NCBI GenBank assembly: GCA_001805005.1
Contig: MHDO01000149.1
Location: 1 to 42,503 of the forward strand
DNA from: Nitrospinae bacterium RIFCSPLOWO2_12_39_16
Lineage (GTDB): Bacteria > Nitrospinota > Nitrospinia > UBA9942
Direction: 5' to 3'
Length of the DNA stretch: 42,503 bases
Shown here: positions 32,616 to 41,703 of the stretch, piece after piece
Numbering within the stretch: the stretch's first letter is position 1
Layout of the letters: each line of letters begins with the position of its first letter
The notes under the pieces: generated by a model
Databases searched by the model: none
The model's input: the letters and a program-made list of their open reading frames with translations, nothing else
What the model was told of the DNA's origin: nothing
Program-made: the position numbers and the translations under genes

Positions 32616-33017
32616 ATGAACAACGATAAGGGTTTTAGTCTTATAGAGGTATTGGTTGCTATTACTATACTGGGGATTACCCTCGGAATCATCATGCCCC
32701 TCTTCTCTGGGGCAATGAGGTCGGTACGTGCATCAGAAGAATATTCTCAAGCAATTCTCTTGGCGAAAAAGGGTATGGAAGATACAGTTCTCATGGAGGA
32801 TATCCACTTGGGAACAGAGGAGGGGAGTTTTGGTAATGGTTATACATGGAAGAGAACTATAAGCCCTTTTGAGATATCTGAAGAAGAAGAATATTTAAAT
32901 GAGAACCTTCCCTTTAATCTATATGATGTTGAAGTAAAAGTGGAATGGATGAGTGCGAGTGTGGAGAAGGCTATGAGTCTTAGGAGTGTAATCCTCAGAG
33001 AGGCTGCTGAGGAATAG
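32616..33017 (+). CDS. gspI: Minor pseudopilin GspI
   Basis: 133 residues from ATG 32616 with a short, classical prepilin leader MNNDKG|FSLIEVLVAITILGI. The rest (LAKKGMEDTVL, then a small beta domain) fits GspI, which forms the pseudopilus tip with GspJ and GspK. No SD; the 59-base gap upstream holds GTGTTAG/CTAACAC and CACTGA repeats. Adjacent order I-J-K supports the call. Confidence 0.85.
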   Translation: MNNDKGFSLIEVLVAITILGITLGIIMPLFSGAMRSVRASEEYSQAILLAKKGMEDTVLMEDIHLGTEEGSFGNGYTWKRTISPFEISEEEEYLNENLPFNLYDVEVKVEWMSASVEKAMSLRSVILREAAEE

Positions 33018-33035
33018 GTTACAAGAAGAAAGATG

Positions 33036-33092
33036 TAAGAAGCAAGATACAAGATTTTTTCTTGTTTCTTGCCTCTGACCTCTTGCTTCTTA
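33036..33092. repeat. Hairpin repeat abutting the gspJ start codon
   Basis: Perfect 12-base arms TAAGAAGCAAGA (33036-33047) and TCTTGCTTCTTA (33081-33092) with an inner ACAAG/CTTGT pair. The last base of the right arm is the A of the gspJ ATG, so folding could affect gspJ translation. Confidence 0.75.
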
Positions 33093-33778
33093 TGGAGTAT
33101 ATGCCTAAAAGGTTTCACAGAATATTTGCCGAAGATAAAGGATTCACATTATTGGAGATACTCGTCTCAATATTCATATTGAGTATGGTTGGCGTTCTGA
33201 TATTACAGGGATTAAGGCTTGGTTATAAGGTGTGGGAGAAGGGAGAATCAAAGGTTGCCCACCAACAAAGGGTGAGAATTGCATTAGATACAATTTCTAA
33301 ACAACTAAGCTCTGTTTATCCCTTTTTTGTAAAGAATGAAGATGGAAGCCTCTCTCCTGTGTTCAAGGTAGAGCCAAAAATGATACAGTTTATAACGAGC
33401 AGACCTATAGGGCAAAGCAATCGCGAAGGGCTATTTTTTGTAAGCTATAGTTTGAGAAATGTTCCTTATTCAGAAAAGAAGACACTATTTGCCTATCAGA
33501 AACCTATTTACATGATTGAGGATTTTAAAAATTTTGATATAAATGATGGCGAGTCGATTAATTTAATCTTTGATATATTTGACATAGAATGGAGCTATTC
33601 ATCATGGGAAGATGGGGGATTAGAAGGGTCTTTAGAGATACAGAAAGAGAGAGAAAAATCCCTGCCCAAAGAAGTTATGCTGACACTGAAGCACAGTGAA
33701 GGTGAGCATAGCTATCTTACAAATGTTATAATTCCCCTTATGATGGCAAGCAAGAAGCCACTAAAAGAGAGGACATAA
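33092..33778 (+). CDS. gspJ: Minor pseudopilin GspJ
   Basis: 228 residues from ATG 33092 (ATG 33101 is an in-frame alternative, with GGAG only three bases before it). Prepilin motif KG|FTLLEILVSIFILSMVGVLIL after a leader of about 17 residues, then the GspJ beta domain with VRIALDTISKQLSSVYPFF and FDIEWSYSSWEDG. GspJ with I and K forms the tip complex. The hairpin immediately upstream leaves little room for an SD. Followed by gspK after four bases. Confidence 0.88.
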   Translation: MEYMPKRFHRIFAEDKGFTLLEILVSIFILSMVGVLILQGLRLGYKVWEKGESKVAHQQRVRIALDTISKQLSSVYPFFVKNEDGSLSPVFKVEPKMIQFITSRPIGQSNREGLFFVSYSLRNVPYSEKKTLFAYQKPIYMIEDFKNFDINDGESINLIFDIFDIEWSYSSWEDGGLEGSLEIQKEREKSLPKEVMLTLKHSEGEHSYLTNVIIPLMMASKKPLKERT

Positions 33779-33782
33779 AAAG

Positions 33783-34886
33783 GTGTCAGTGCAAGTGACA
33801 GTGTTTAAAAAAAATAAAAGCAGTATCATCGCGGGTGTCAGTAAAAAAGTACTTACACTGAAAACTGACACTGACACTTTAAATGAGAAAGGTGTTGCGC
33901 TCATCCTGATTTTGTGGGTTGTCATCTTTCTGGGTGTTATTGTGAATACCTTTGCATGGATGGTTCGCACTGAGGTTCAGGCAGTTGGTAATTTTAAGGA
34001 AGAGATAAATGCTTATTACCTTGCCAGAGGTGGTTTTCAGCGGACTATCATGGAGTTGTTAAAGAGTCAAGGAAGCACTGACAGGGAGCCTCTAAAAGAA
34101 GGGTTAAAGTTGGATGGCAGGGTTAACATGGTCCATTTTCAAGATGGACATGCAGAGGTTAGAATAATTGATGAAAGTGGGAAGATAGATATAAATGTGG
34201 CAAGTAGAGATGATATTATCAGGGTTCTTACTGCTCTGGATATTGAGGTTGAAGATAAGGATGTAATAGCAGATTCTATACTTGACTGGATTGATGAGAA
34301 TAACTTTCATAGACTCAACGGGGCTGAGGACGATTATTACAGGTTGCTTCCTAAACCATATCGTGCGAAAAATGAACCACTTGTCACAGTGGATGAACTC
34401 TTGTGGGTCAGGGGTATTACCCCGAAAATATTCTATAATACTGTGATAGACCGAAGTTCTGACCCTGAACTTGTTTCATGGGAAGCAGAAGCTCAGAGTG
34501 TAGTGGAGGAAAATCTATCAGGAGAAGAAGAAATATTCAGGGCAGGGATGGAGAGTGTCTTTACAGTGTTTACCGGTTCTAATAAAATAAATATTAATAC
34601 TGCACCTTTACCCCTCCTTTTATCTATCCCTACTATTGACGAGGTCAAGGCTGAAAAAATAATCACTATAAGGGAAGAAAGCCCCTTTCGTGATATGAGT
34701 GACTTAATAAGGGCAGTTACATTACCCCCTGAATTTGGAAAATTTATTAGTTTTTCTTCCTCAGGGATATATACTATAGAGGTTGTAGGAAAATTAAATG
34801 GAAGCCATGTAAGGCGGTCCTTTAAATCGGTAATCAAAATCAAGGGGAAGACTGATTATGAGATACTTTATTGGAAGGAAGGATAA
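33783..34886 (+). CDS. gspK: Minor pseudopilin GspK
   Basis: 367 residues starting at GTG 33783, ten bases after AGAGAGGA. The cleavage motif KG|VALILILWVVIFLGVIVN lies at about residues 37-55, after a long leader coded by an inverted GTGTCAGTG/CACTGACAC repeat that contains the start codon itself. The large domain has DESGKIDINVASRDD and NKINININTAPLPLL helix-hairpin-helix-like segments typical of GspK, the largest pseudopilin. It caps the pseudopilus with GspI and GspJ. Confidence 0.92.
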   Translation: MSVQVTVFKKNKSSIIAGVSKKVLTLKTDTDTLNEKGVALILILWVVIFLGVIVNTFAWMVRTEVQAVGNFKEEINAYYLARGGFQRTIMELLKSQGSTDREPLKEGLKLDGRVNMVHFQDGHAEVRIIDESGKIDINVASRDDIIRVLTALDIEVEDKDVIADSILDWIDENNFHRLNGAEDDYYRLLPKPYRAKNEPLVTVDELLWVRGITPKIFYNTVIDRSSDPELVSWEAEAQSVVEENLSGEEEIFRAGMESVFTVFTGSNKININTAPLPLLLSIPTIDEVKAEKIITIREESPFRDMSDLIRAVTLPPEFGKFISFSSSGIYTIEVVGKLNGSHVRRSFKSVIKIKGKTDYEILYWKEG

Positions 34887-34931
34887 ATATATAGCAAAAT
34901 TAAAGTGTTTAGATTATAATATGCCAATTTT

Positions 34932-36389
34932 ATGATACTAACAAAGTCAGCATTAGGGATAAGCTTTTGGGATGATAGGGTTGACCTCCTCTACTTAAAG
35001 CGTTCTTTTGGCAAGACCACTGTGGTAAATAGTCTCTCTGTACCTTTTGTATACGGGATGAAGATGGAGGAGTTTGAAATGGGTGTATCAGACTTTGTGA
35101 AGGCAAATCGACTTCAAAGGATAATGCCCTATGTTGCCCTTCCACGAAGGGATGTTATACTTCTTAATATTGAATTACCTGTTAAAGTTGAAGAGAATTT
35201 GAGTGAAGTAATAGGTTATGAGTTGGATAATTATACACCTTTTTCCGTGGATACCGCCTATTTTGATTTTCAAAATTTGGGACATACTTTGGATGGGAGT
35301 AAAGTCAGAATACTTCTTGTTGCTATAGAAAAAAGTCGTCTCAAATATTATCATGATATCCTTAAAGGGGTTGGGCTTGAGCCTATTTCTATGGAGGTAA
35401 GCTCCACTGCCATTGCCAGAATAATTCCATCTGATAGCCTCACTGGTGGTAAGAATATCGTCCTTTACGTTGGGGCTAATATCTGCGAGCTCTCCTTTCA
35501 TAATGAAAAGAATATGGAATATTCAAGGGATTTTGATAGACCTCATCCGAAAGTTAGTTTAGGAAAGGAGCAAATTGCAGATACAATTTTAAAGGAATAC
35601 AGAAGGATATCCCCTTTAAGTGTTGGTGAACATGAAATAGGGGAAATAAAGAAGATAATTGTATTAGGAGATGGAACTTCTGATGAGGAGTTTCTAAAGA
35701 AAATTTCTGATGCTACAGGTAAGGAAGCAGTAAGGGTTGAAACTTTTAAAGATATAGATATAAAAGACAGCTCTGGTATTCAATTTCAGATGGCCGCTCT
35801 TGGCTGCGGTCTAAGAGGACTTAATGAAAATATTGCTGCAATGAATCTCCTTCCTGTGAAGGTAAATGTAGATAAGTCATCCAGAGTTCTACGACTTACA
35901 GCGATAATATTATTCATTTTTTTAGTATCTCTATGGGGGGGAGGGATTGTCTTACGAATAAAGAAGGAGACTAACACTCTAAGCCAGATTAAAGAAAAGA
36001 TAATGCTTATGGAAAGACAAGCTATAGCTCTTGAAAAACTTAAAAAAGAGGCCATTGTTATGGAAGAGCGTCTTCCTCAGCTTAATAATTTCAGTAAAAG
36101 GAGAGTGCTCTTTCTTTCTGTTCTTAAGGAGCTTACTGATGTTATTCCATCGGATACTTACCTGACCATGCTTAAATATCATGATAATGAGATAGAAATT
36201 GTTGGGCGTTCAGTATCGGCAGTTACCCTTCTCTCTCTCCTTGAGGCATCACCTGTTTTTAAAGATGTGGAATTCTCTGCTACAGTGAAAAGAAAAGAGG
36301 TGGTTGGTGGAAGGGGGTCCATCCCTTTTATTGGTGAGGGCGTATATTTAGAAAACTTTAGTATTAAAGCAAAATTAGAGAGTTTGTAA
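34932..36389 (+). CDS. gspL: Type II secretion assembly protein GspL (PilM/PilN-like)
   Basis: 485 residues from ATG 34932. The N-terminal cytoplasmic part (about 1-310) is the actin-like PilM/GspL fold, including NIVLYVGANICELSF. One membrane segment lies near residues 318-338 (AIILFIFLVSLWGGGIVL). A coiled-coil and ferredoxin-like periplasmic part follows, similar to PilN/GspL-C (VLKELTDVIPSDTYL). GspL anchors the GspE ATPase to the inner membrane and binds GspM. The 45-base gap upstream is AT-rich with a TATAAT. GspM begins directly at its stop. Confidence 0.9.
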   Translation: MILTKSALGISFWDDRVDLLYLKRSFGKTTVVNSLSVPFVYGMKMEEFEMGVSDFVKANRLQRIMPYVALPRRDVILLNIELPVKVEENLSEVIGYELDNYTPFSVDTAYFDFQNLGHTLDGSKVRILLVAIEKSRLKYYHDILKGVGLEPISMEVSSTAIARIIPSDSLTGGKNIVLYVGANICELSFHNEKNMEYSRDFDRPHPKVSLGKEQIADTILKEYRRISPLSVGEHEIGEIKKIIVLGDGTSDEEFLKKISDATGKEAVRVETFKDIDIKDSSGIQFQMAALGCGLRGLNENIAAMNLLPVKVNVDKSSRVLRLTAIILFIFLVSLWGGGIVLRIKKETNTLSQIKEKIMLMERQAIALEKLKKEAIVMEERLPQLNNFSKRRVLFLSVLKELTDVIPSDTYLTMLKYHDNEIEIVGRSVSAVTLLSLLEASPVFKDVEFSATVKRKEVVGGRGSIPFIGEGVYLENFSIKAKLESL

Positions 36390-36971
36390 GTGAAGATTAC
36401 AAAGGGAACCAAAAGAGTTATAATATACGGCGGGGTATTGACAGGCATCGTTGCCTGCTACACTTTACTCTTTGAGCCTATCATGAAATATGAGTCAAAA
36501 ATGATGAAAGATATCTCACTTAAGACAGAACTCTTAAATCGTTATAAAACTACCCTTGAGGGCAGAACTGATATTGAGGCGAGATCAAGAAGGGCAAAGA
36601 CCATAATAGAGAGGACAAAGAACCGTATCTTTTTTGCAAAAACTCATGCTCTGGCTGCAGCTCAGCTTCAGTCCATCATACAGAACAGCGCAGGAAGATA
36701 TAATGTGATGATTAAGAGTATTAACATAAAAAAAACGGAGAAGCCTGTCCAGTCAAATCTTAAAACAAGAGTTGGTGGTTATAACACGATATCCCTTCAG
36801 CTTGTCACCTATAGTAATATCAAAGGACTCATTGATTTCCTTTATGATCTTGAAACAGCTGCAAAGTTTATTAATATAAACTCAGTTACTATAAAAGGCG
36901 AAATTGTAAAAGAGGCATCAAGGCTTGATGCAATTCTTATTGTTGAGGGACTTGCTGAGGTGGAAAGCTAA
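36390..36971 (+). CDS. gspM: Type II secretion protein GspM (PilO-like)
   Basis: 193 residues from GTG 36390, directly after the gspL stop. One membrane segment (about residues 10-28, VIIYGGVLTGIVACYTLLF), a coiled-coil (KYESKMMKDISLKTELLNRY) and a ferredoxin-like periplasmic domain with YSNIKGLIDFLYDLETAAKF, as in GspM/PilO. It partners GspL in the inner membrane. Low sequence conservation is normal for this family; position after gspL supports the call. Confidence 0.85.
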   Translation: MKITKGTKRVIIYGGVLTGIVACYTLLFEPIMKYESKMMKDISLKTELLNRYKTTLEGRTDIEARSRRAKTIIERTKNRIFFAKTHALAAAQLQSIIQNSAGRYNVMIKSINIKKTEKPVQSNLKTRVGGYNTISLQLVTYSNIKGLIDFLYDLETAAKFININSVTIKGEIVKEASRLDAILIVEGLAEVES

Positions 36972-36985
36972 ACTAAACACTTTTT

Positions 36986-37666
36986 ATGAAAAAAGTCTTT
37001 ATTATAGTAAACATTTTTTTATTGTTTCTGATCTTTTTTGAGGGATGGCAGTTTTTAAAAGTATGGTCAGCTGAATCAGCCCTCTCCTTCATAAAGCAAG
37101 GGGCTGTTAGTCTTCCCGTTTTACCCACAACTGAAGGGAGGGGGAGAGGTAAATCCGATAAAAAAAATGATTCCCTGCGAGAGGGTATGGTATTATCGGA
37201 GACGAGCTTTGAAAAAGAGGGAGAGAAATTATTGCCCTTAAATGAATTTTTTGCAGGGGTTATTGAAAAAAACCTTTTTCACACACAAAGGAGAGAGGGG
37301 GCTGAGGAGATTAAGGTGGAATCGCAAACATCACCATTATCAAAGCCGAAAGCAAAACCAATTATCATGGAAGGGATTGTTATCATCGGGAATTATAAGG
37401 CTGTAATTATTAAAGATACTGTACCCCATGTCAAGGGGGGACGTCTAACAAGGAGGGTACGGATAGGTGATACCATTGAAGACCAAAAAGTCATTGCTAT
37501 AATGGAGGATAGGATTGTTGTCAAAGATGAGGAGGGTGAAAGGGTCATAAAGATGCATGACTCTGATAGACCTCTGCGACCACAAATAACCGAGAATACT
37601 GGGGGGGCTCCAGCACAGACGGTGCCATTAGAAATACCTCTACTGTCTCCACCTCCGGCATCTTAA
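36986..37666 (+). CDS. gspC: GspC-like periplasmic linker protein of the type II system
   Basis: 226 residues from ATG 36986. An N-terminal membrane segment (about 4-20) is followed by a flexible charged linker and the motif VIEKNLFHTQRRE. Then comes a homology-region-like domain (about residues 122-190: IMEGIVIIGNYKAVIIKD, RRVRIGDTIEDQKVIAIMEDRIVVKDEEGE) typical of GspC/PilP, which contacts the secretin. The C-terminus is Pro-rich; no PDZ domain is present, so it is a short GspC. Position before gspD fits. A GspN/PilP label is an alternative. Confidence 0.72.
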   Translation: MKKVFIIVNIFLLFLIFFEGWQFLKVWSAESALSFIKQGAVSLPVLPTTEGRGRGKSDKKNDSLREGMVLSETSFEKEGEKLLPLNEFFAGVIEKNLFHTQRREGAEEIKVESQTSPLSKPKAKPIIMEGIVIIGNYKAVIIKDTVPHVKGGRLTRRVRIGDTIEDQKVIAIMEDRIVVKDEEGERVIKMHDSDRPLRPQITENTGGAPAQTVPLEIPLLSPPPAS

Positions 37667-37824
37667 ACATAAAGAAAGGGGGAAAAATTTAATGAGCCAC
37701 TGAGGCACAGAGAGACAAAGTGACAGAGAGTGATTGAGTCAAAACAGAAGATTTTTCTCTGACACTATGATTCTCGGACTCCTTAATACTAAAAGATTCT
37801 GTGGCAAATTATGATTTCTTTAAT
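37667..37824. repeat. Repeat-filled gap before gspD
   Basis: Contains a GCCACTGAGGCACAGAGAG-type purine arm (about 37696 onward) and a pyrimidine patch (TTTTTCTCTGACAC near 37752), the same families as in the signal peptides. No ORF with a credible product; GTG 37801 could extend gspD by eight codons. Confidence 0.55.
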
Positions 37825-39837
37825 ATGAACAAAAAAAAGACTACCCAATTGAATTGTACATTTTTATTTTGTATCTTGTTTCTTGTATCTTGCCTCTTGC
37901 TTTTTACTCCTGTGGAGTTTTATGCACAGGAAAAACCCTTACAATTACAGGTCAATCCTCCTCAAAAAAATATAGAAGATAAACTTGGTAAAACTTCTGC
38001 CAAAAACATAGTCCTTAATTTTGATAATGCTGATATTTATGAAATTATAACTCTCGTATGTGATTTTTTAAAAATGGATTATATTATAGACCCAAGGGTT
38101 AGGGGAATGGTAAATATTCACACCACAGGAGAGATAACGCCGGACAACCTCTTTGACATCTTTACCACGATACTCAAGGTATCAGGGGCTGCAATAATCA
38201 AGGAAGGGGATATATATCATATAGTTCCAGCTACAGAGGCAAAGGGGATGCTTCTTATACCCAGGACAGACCAGGAGATACCTCCACCTGGTGATGAGAT
38301 AATATTTCAGGTAATCCAGCTTATGTATGTTCAGGCAAAGGAATTTATTAACATTATAAGACCCTTTACAACACAAGGTGCAGTACTAACTTCCTATGAC
38401 AGGGGGAACACTATTTTACTCATTGACTTTGCGAGTAATGTGAATAAGGTGTTAGAGATAATAAAGGTTATGGATGTAAGTATTTTTAGTGGTGTAGAGA
38501 TGAAGCTCTTTCCTATGAAGGAGGCTGATGTTGAGGATATAACAAAGGAGATGGAGAAACTCTTTGCATCGCTGAATGTATCTACCAAATCCGCTATATC
38601 GGTAGGGATAAATTTTATCTCCATTCCGAGACTGAATTCTCTTTTAGTTATGACATCCATACCTCAGATTATGGGGGAGGTGGAGAGGTGGATTGAGGTG
38701 TTGGATAAAGTGGAGAGCGGGGAAGAGATAAAGACATATATCTATCAGGTGAGGAATGGCATTGCCACCGATCTTACTGATATCTTGAATGAGATATTTG
38801 GAAGGAAAGGAATGGTATCAAAAAGGGCAGATGAGCTTAAAAAAAGAGCTGAGGCAGAAAAGAAACCAGCAGGTGAGCAAAAGGAGAGGACTGTCGCAAC
38901 AGAAAGACAACCTGCAGCTTCAGGAATTGGTGACAGTGCAGTGGAATTCATACCATATTCTATTACCAATACAATAATAATCAAGGCGGCTCTAAAGGAT
39001 TATAAGATGATAAAAGAAATGCTTGATGACCTTGATATTGCTCCCCGTCAGGTAATGATAGGGGTGTTTATTGCAGAGGTATCCCTGAATGACGATACAA
39101 GATTTGGGATAGATTATGCCCTGCGGAATGGAAAATTAGGCGAAGGGATATATAGTACTGCTGTTGGGACATCACTCGGTCTCTCTAAGGCTGGCACCAT
39201 AGCAGCGGGTGGACTTACCGCATCTGTAATAAGGGACGATTTCAGTGCTACCTTTAATGCACTGGCAAGCGAAGGCAGACTTAACATTCTTGCCTCTCCA
39301 CATATTCTTGCCAGAGATGGCAAAGAAGCAAGCATCAATATAGGCGATGAAGTCCCCATCATAACAAGTAGAACTATTACTGATGTTAGAGAATCTATAG
39401 CTATTGAGAGGAGAAATACTGGTGTTTTACTTAAGGTAACGCCTCATATTAATACTACAGGGTTGGTAACATTTGACCTTACCCTTGAGCTCAGCAATGC
39501 TGCATCGGCTGTACTGGCTGGTTCAACTGATATCAGGATATTTCAGCGCAAGGCAAATAACAGTATGGTGGTGCAGGATGGACAATCTGTACTTATAGGC
39601 GGGCTTATAAACGAACAGGAAGAGGATAGTATAACTAAGGTCCCTTTCCTTGGAGATATATTTCTTATAAAACACCTCTTCAGATATAAGTCAAAGACTA
39701 AAAAGAAAAATGAGCTGATTCTTCTTATTACACCGAGGGTGATTAGAAACTCTCAAGAGGCACGGGACATTACTACTGAATTCAGTGAAATGGTCAAGGG
39801 ACTTCAGGATAAGATTAAAGGGCGTATAAAAGAGTAA
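37825..39837 (+). CDS. gspD: Type II secretion outer-membrane secretin GspD
   Basis: 670 residues from ATG 37825 (GTG 37801 is an alternative). Signal peptide to about residue 34 (EFYA|QE), with the TTGTATCTTGTTTCTTG-type repeat coding the core. N0 domain (NIVLNFDNADIYEIITLVCDF), N1-N3 domains (VIQLMYVQAKEFINIIRPF; VFPM-like KLFPMKEADVEDI; TYIYQVRNGIATDL) and the secretin core with GDEVPIITS, GVLLKVTPHIN, SVLIGGLINEQEEDSITKVP and the final LILLITPRVI. It forms the outer-membrane channel. A Lys/Glu-rich linker around residues 335-365 sits in N3. No S-domain is evident at the C-terminus, so pilotin dependence is unclear. Confidence 0.95.
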   Translation: MNKKKTTQLNCTFLFCILFLVSCLLLFTPVEFYAQEKPLQLQVNPPQKNIEDKLGKTSAKNIVLNFDNADIYEIITLVCDFLKMDYIIDPRVRGMVNIHTTGEITPDNLFDIFTTILKVSGAAIIKEGDIYHIVPATEAKGMLLIPRTDQEIPPPGDEIIFQVIQLMYVQAKEFINIIRPFTTQGAVLTSYDRGNTILLIDFASNVNKVLEIIKVMDVSIFSGVEMKLFPMKEADVEDITKEMEKLFASLNVSTKSAISVGINFISIPRLNSLLVMTSIPQIMGEVERWIEVLDKVESGEEIKTYIYQVRNGIATDLTDILNEIFGRKGMVSKRADELKKRAEAEKKPAGEQKERTVATERQPAASGIGDSAVEFIPYSITNTIIIKAALKDYKMIKEMLDDLDIAPRQVMIGVFIAEVSLNDDTRFGIDYALRNGKLGEGIYSTAVGTSLGLSKAGTIAAGGLTASVIRDDFSATFNALASEGRLNILASPHILARDGKEASINIGDEVPIITSRTITDVRESIAIERRNTGVLLKVTPHINTTGLVTFDLTLELSNAASAVLAGSTDIRIFQRKANNSMVVQDGQSVLIGGLINEQEEDSITKVPFLGDIFLIKHLFRYKSKTKKKNELILLITPRVIRNSQEARDITTEFSEMVKGLQDKIKGRIKE

Positions 39838-39893
39838 ATTTAAAAAGTGTCATTGTCAGTGAATAGTGTCAGTAAAAGACACTCACACTTATT

Positions 39894-41480
39894 ATGCAAA
39901 TACTATATGGACGACGTGCAGAGGATGGGAAAGAGATAGCATTATCTCAGGTAAAAAAAGATTTCTGTGAGATTGAATATACAGATTTTCCTGAAACCCC
40001 ATTCATAACTGACAAAATCTCCATGAGGTTTTTGAAGAATAAACTAATCTACCTCCTCTATGTGCGTGACAATGTATTATATGTGGCCGCTTCCAATCCA
40101 GAGGACTATGATGTCCTTGATGCGATAAAAATTGCAACCGGATTTGAGGTAAAAGCTCTCAAGGCAAGGGATGATGATATCTCAAGGGCAATAGAACAAC
40201 ACTATAAGGTAGGGCAGTCCAGTGTGGATGAGATTATTGGAGATATAGCACCCCATGACCTTGATGGAGGGATAAATGATGAGGATATTGATCACTTAAG
40301 AGATATGGCATCTGAGGCACCTGTAGTGAGGCTGGTTAACCATATTATGAGTACTGCTATAGGGTGCAGGGCAAGCGATATACACATTGAGCCCTTTGAA
40401 AAGATACTAAAGGTAAGGTATAGAATAGATGACATTCTCCATGAGAGAGAGGTTCTTCCCAGATCGCTTCAGGCAGCTGTTGTATCTAGGGTTAAGATAC
40501 TTGCCAATCTTAACATCGCTGAGAGGCGGCTTCCCCAGGATGGAAAGATCAATGCCAGATTAGGAGGTAAGGATATAGATTTAAGGGTTGCCACCGTCCC
40601 TACTGTTCATGGAGAGGGGATTGTGATAAGAATACTTGATAGGGGTGGCCTTGTATTAGACTTGAGGGAACTTGGACTGATAGGAGAGAACAAAAGAAAA
40701 TTTGAGTATATGATTACAAAGCCCCATGGGATGATTCTTGTTACCGGACCTACAGGAAGCGGGAAAACTACGACACTCTATGCTGCCCTTGAAAAATTGA
40801 ATACCTCTGATAGAAAGATTATTACTATAGAAGACCCTGTAGAATACCAGCTTGAGGGCATCAATCAGATACAGGTAAAACCACAAATAGGACTAACCTT
40901 TGCTAATGGGCTGAGGAATATTGTAAGACAGGATCCTGATATTATTCTCGTTGGAGAGATAAGGGACAGGGAGACTGCTGAAATAGCTATACATGCTGCA
41001 TTAACTGGACATCTTGTTTTCAGCACACTGCACACAAATGATGCCGCAGGCGCTATAACCCGTCTTGTTGAAATGGGGCTTACCGATTATCTCCTCGCCT
41101 CTACCCTTATTGGAGTGGTAGCACAGAGATTGTTCAGGAGAATTTGTGCGAATTGCAAGAAGGCTGTTGCACCAAATGAATTGGAGATGAATGAACTTAA
41201 AGGGATTATGAGGGGAGATATTAAAGATGTAAAAATATATAAGGGTGAGGGTTGTAAAGAATGTGTATCAACAGGTTACTGGGGACGTATTGCGGCATTT
41301 GAAATATTAGTAGTAGATGACAATATAAGGGCTCTTATACTCAAAAGTCCTGGGGCAAATACAATAAAGTCTGCTGCTGTAAACAGTGGTATGACCACTC
41401 TAAAAGAGGATAGCCTTAGAATGGTTATAGATGGTACTACAACCATGGAGGAAGTGATAAGGGTAATACAAGAGGGTTGA
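39894..41480 (+). CDS. gspE: Type II secretion ATPase GspE
   Basis: 528 residues from ATG 39894. N-terminal T2SSE_N/MshEN-like domain (residues 1-105), then the secretion ATPase with Walker A GPTGSGKTTT (about residue 284), Asp box ITIEDPVEYQLEGI, Walker B IILVGEIRDRETAEIA (about 349), His box TLHTNDAAGAITRL, and the zinc tetracysteine CANC...CKEC (about 417-456). It powers pseudopilus assembly from the cytoplasmic face through GspL and GspF. Last gene of the operon; a prepilin peptidase gene (gspO/pilD) is not in this window. Confidence 0.96.
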   Translation: MQILYGRRAEDGKEIALSQVKKDFCEIEYTDFPETPFITDKISMRFLKNKLIYLLYVRDNVLYVAASNPEDYDVLDAIKIATGFEVKALKARDDDISRAIEQHYKVGQSSVDEIIGDIAPHDLDGGINDEDIDHLRDMASEAPVVRLVNHIMSTAIGCRASDIHIEPFEKILKVRYRIDDILHEREVLPRSLQAAVVSRVKILANLNIAERRLPQDGKINARLGGKDIDLRVATVPTVHGEGIVIRILDRGGLVLDLRELGLIGENKRKFEYMITKPHGMILVTGPTGSGKTTTLYAALEKLNTSDRKIITIEDPVEYQLEGINQIQVKPQIGLTFANGLRNIVRQDPDIILVGEIRDRETAEIAIHAALTGHLVFSTLHTNDAAGAITRLVEMGLTDYLLASTLIGVVAQRLFRRICANCKKAVAPNELEMNELKGIMRGDIKDVKIYKGEGCKECVSTGYWGRIAAFEILVVDDNIRALILKSPGANTIKSAAVNSGMTTLKEDSLRMVIDGTTTMEEVIRVIQEG

Positions 41481-41654
41481 TATGTGCAATATTTCACAGC
41501 CCCTATGTAATAATACACACGCCATACTTTATCAGCCAACTTTTTGCTTTGCCAAGTTAGTGGTAGATAGGTAAGGGTTAATATTTCAAATGGTTATAAG
41601 TATTAGATTCTATAAGTTTTTATACAGGCGTTAGAATAGAAATTTAATATTTAT

Positions 41655-41670
41655 GGCATAAAAAATGCTT
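41655..41670 (+). promoter_or_regulatory. Candidate sigma54 (-24/-12) promoter upstream of the cytochrome
   Basis: TGGCATAAAAAATGCT has GG (41656-41657) and GC (41668-41669) separated by ten bases, as sigma54 promoters require (TGGCAC-N5-TTGCW). It lies 115 bases before ATG 41786. A TATAAT at 41693-41698 with a poor -35 (TTAATT) is the competing sigma70 reading. Confidence 0.4.
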
Positions 41671-41703
41671 AATTATATTAGGGGTAGGTTATATAATAGA
41701 CTA

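Noticed and set aside
34892..34920. Possible sigma70 promoter before gspL (TATAAT at 34915-34920)
   Set aside because: The -10 box is perfect, but 17 bases upstream there is only TAGCAA, the region is generally AT-rich, and the gene sits inside a tightly spaced operon.
39838..39893. Terminator between gspD and gspE
   Set aside because: GTGTC...GACAC can pair, but the stem is short, weak and has no T-run; it belongs to the GTGTCA repeat family.
30313..41480. Type IV pilus operon
   Set aside because: GspG calcium-loop signature, a GspK-type large pseudopilin and the I-J-K set indicate type II secretion; pilT and a pilin with pilus features are absent.
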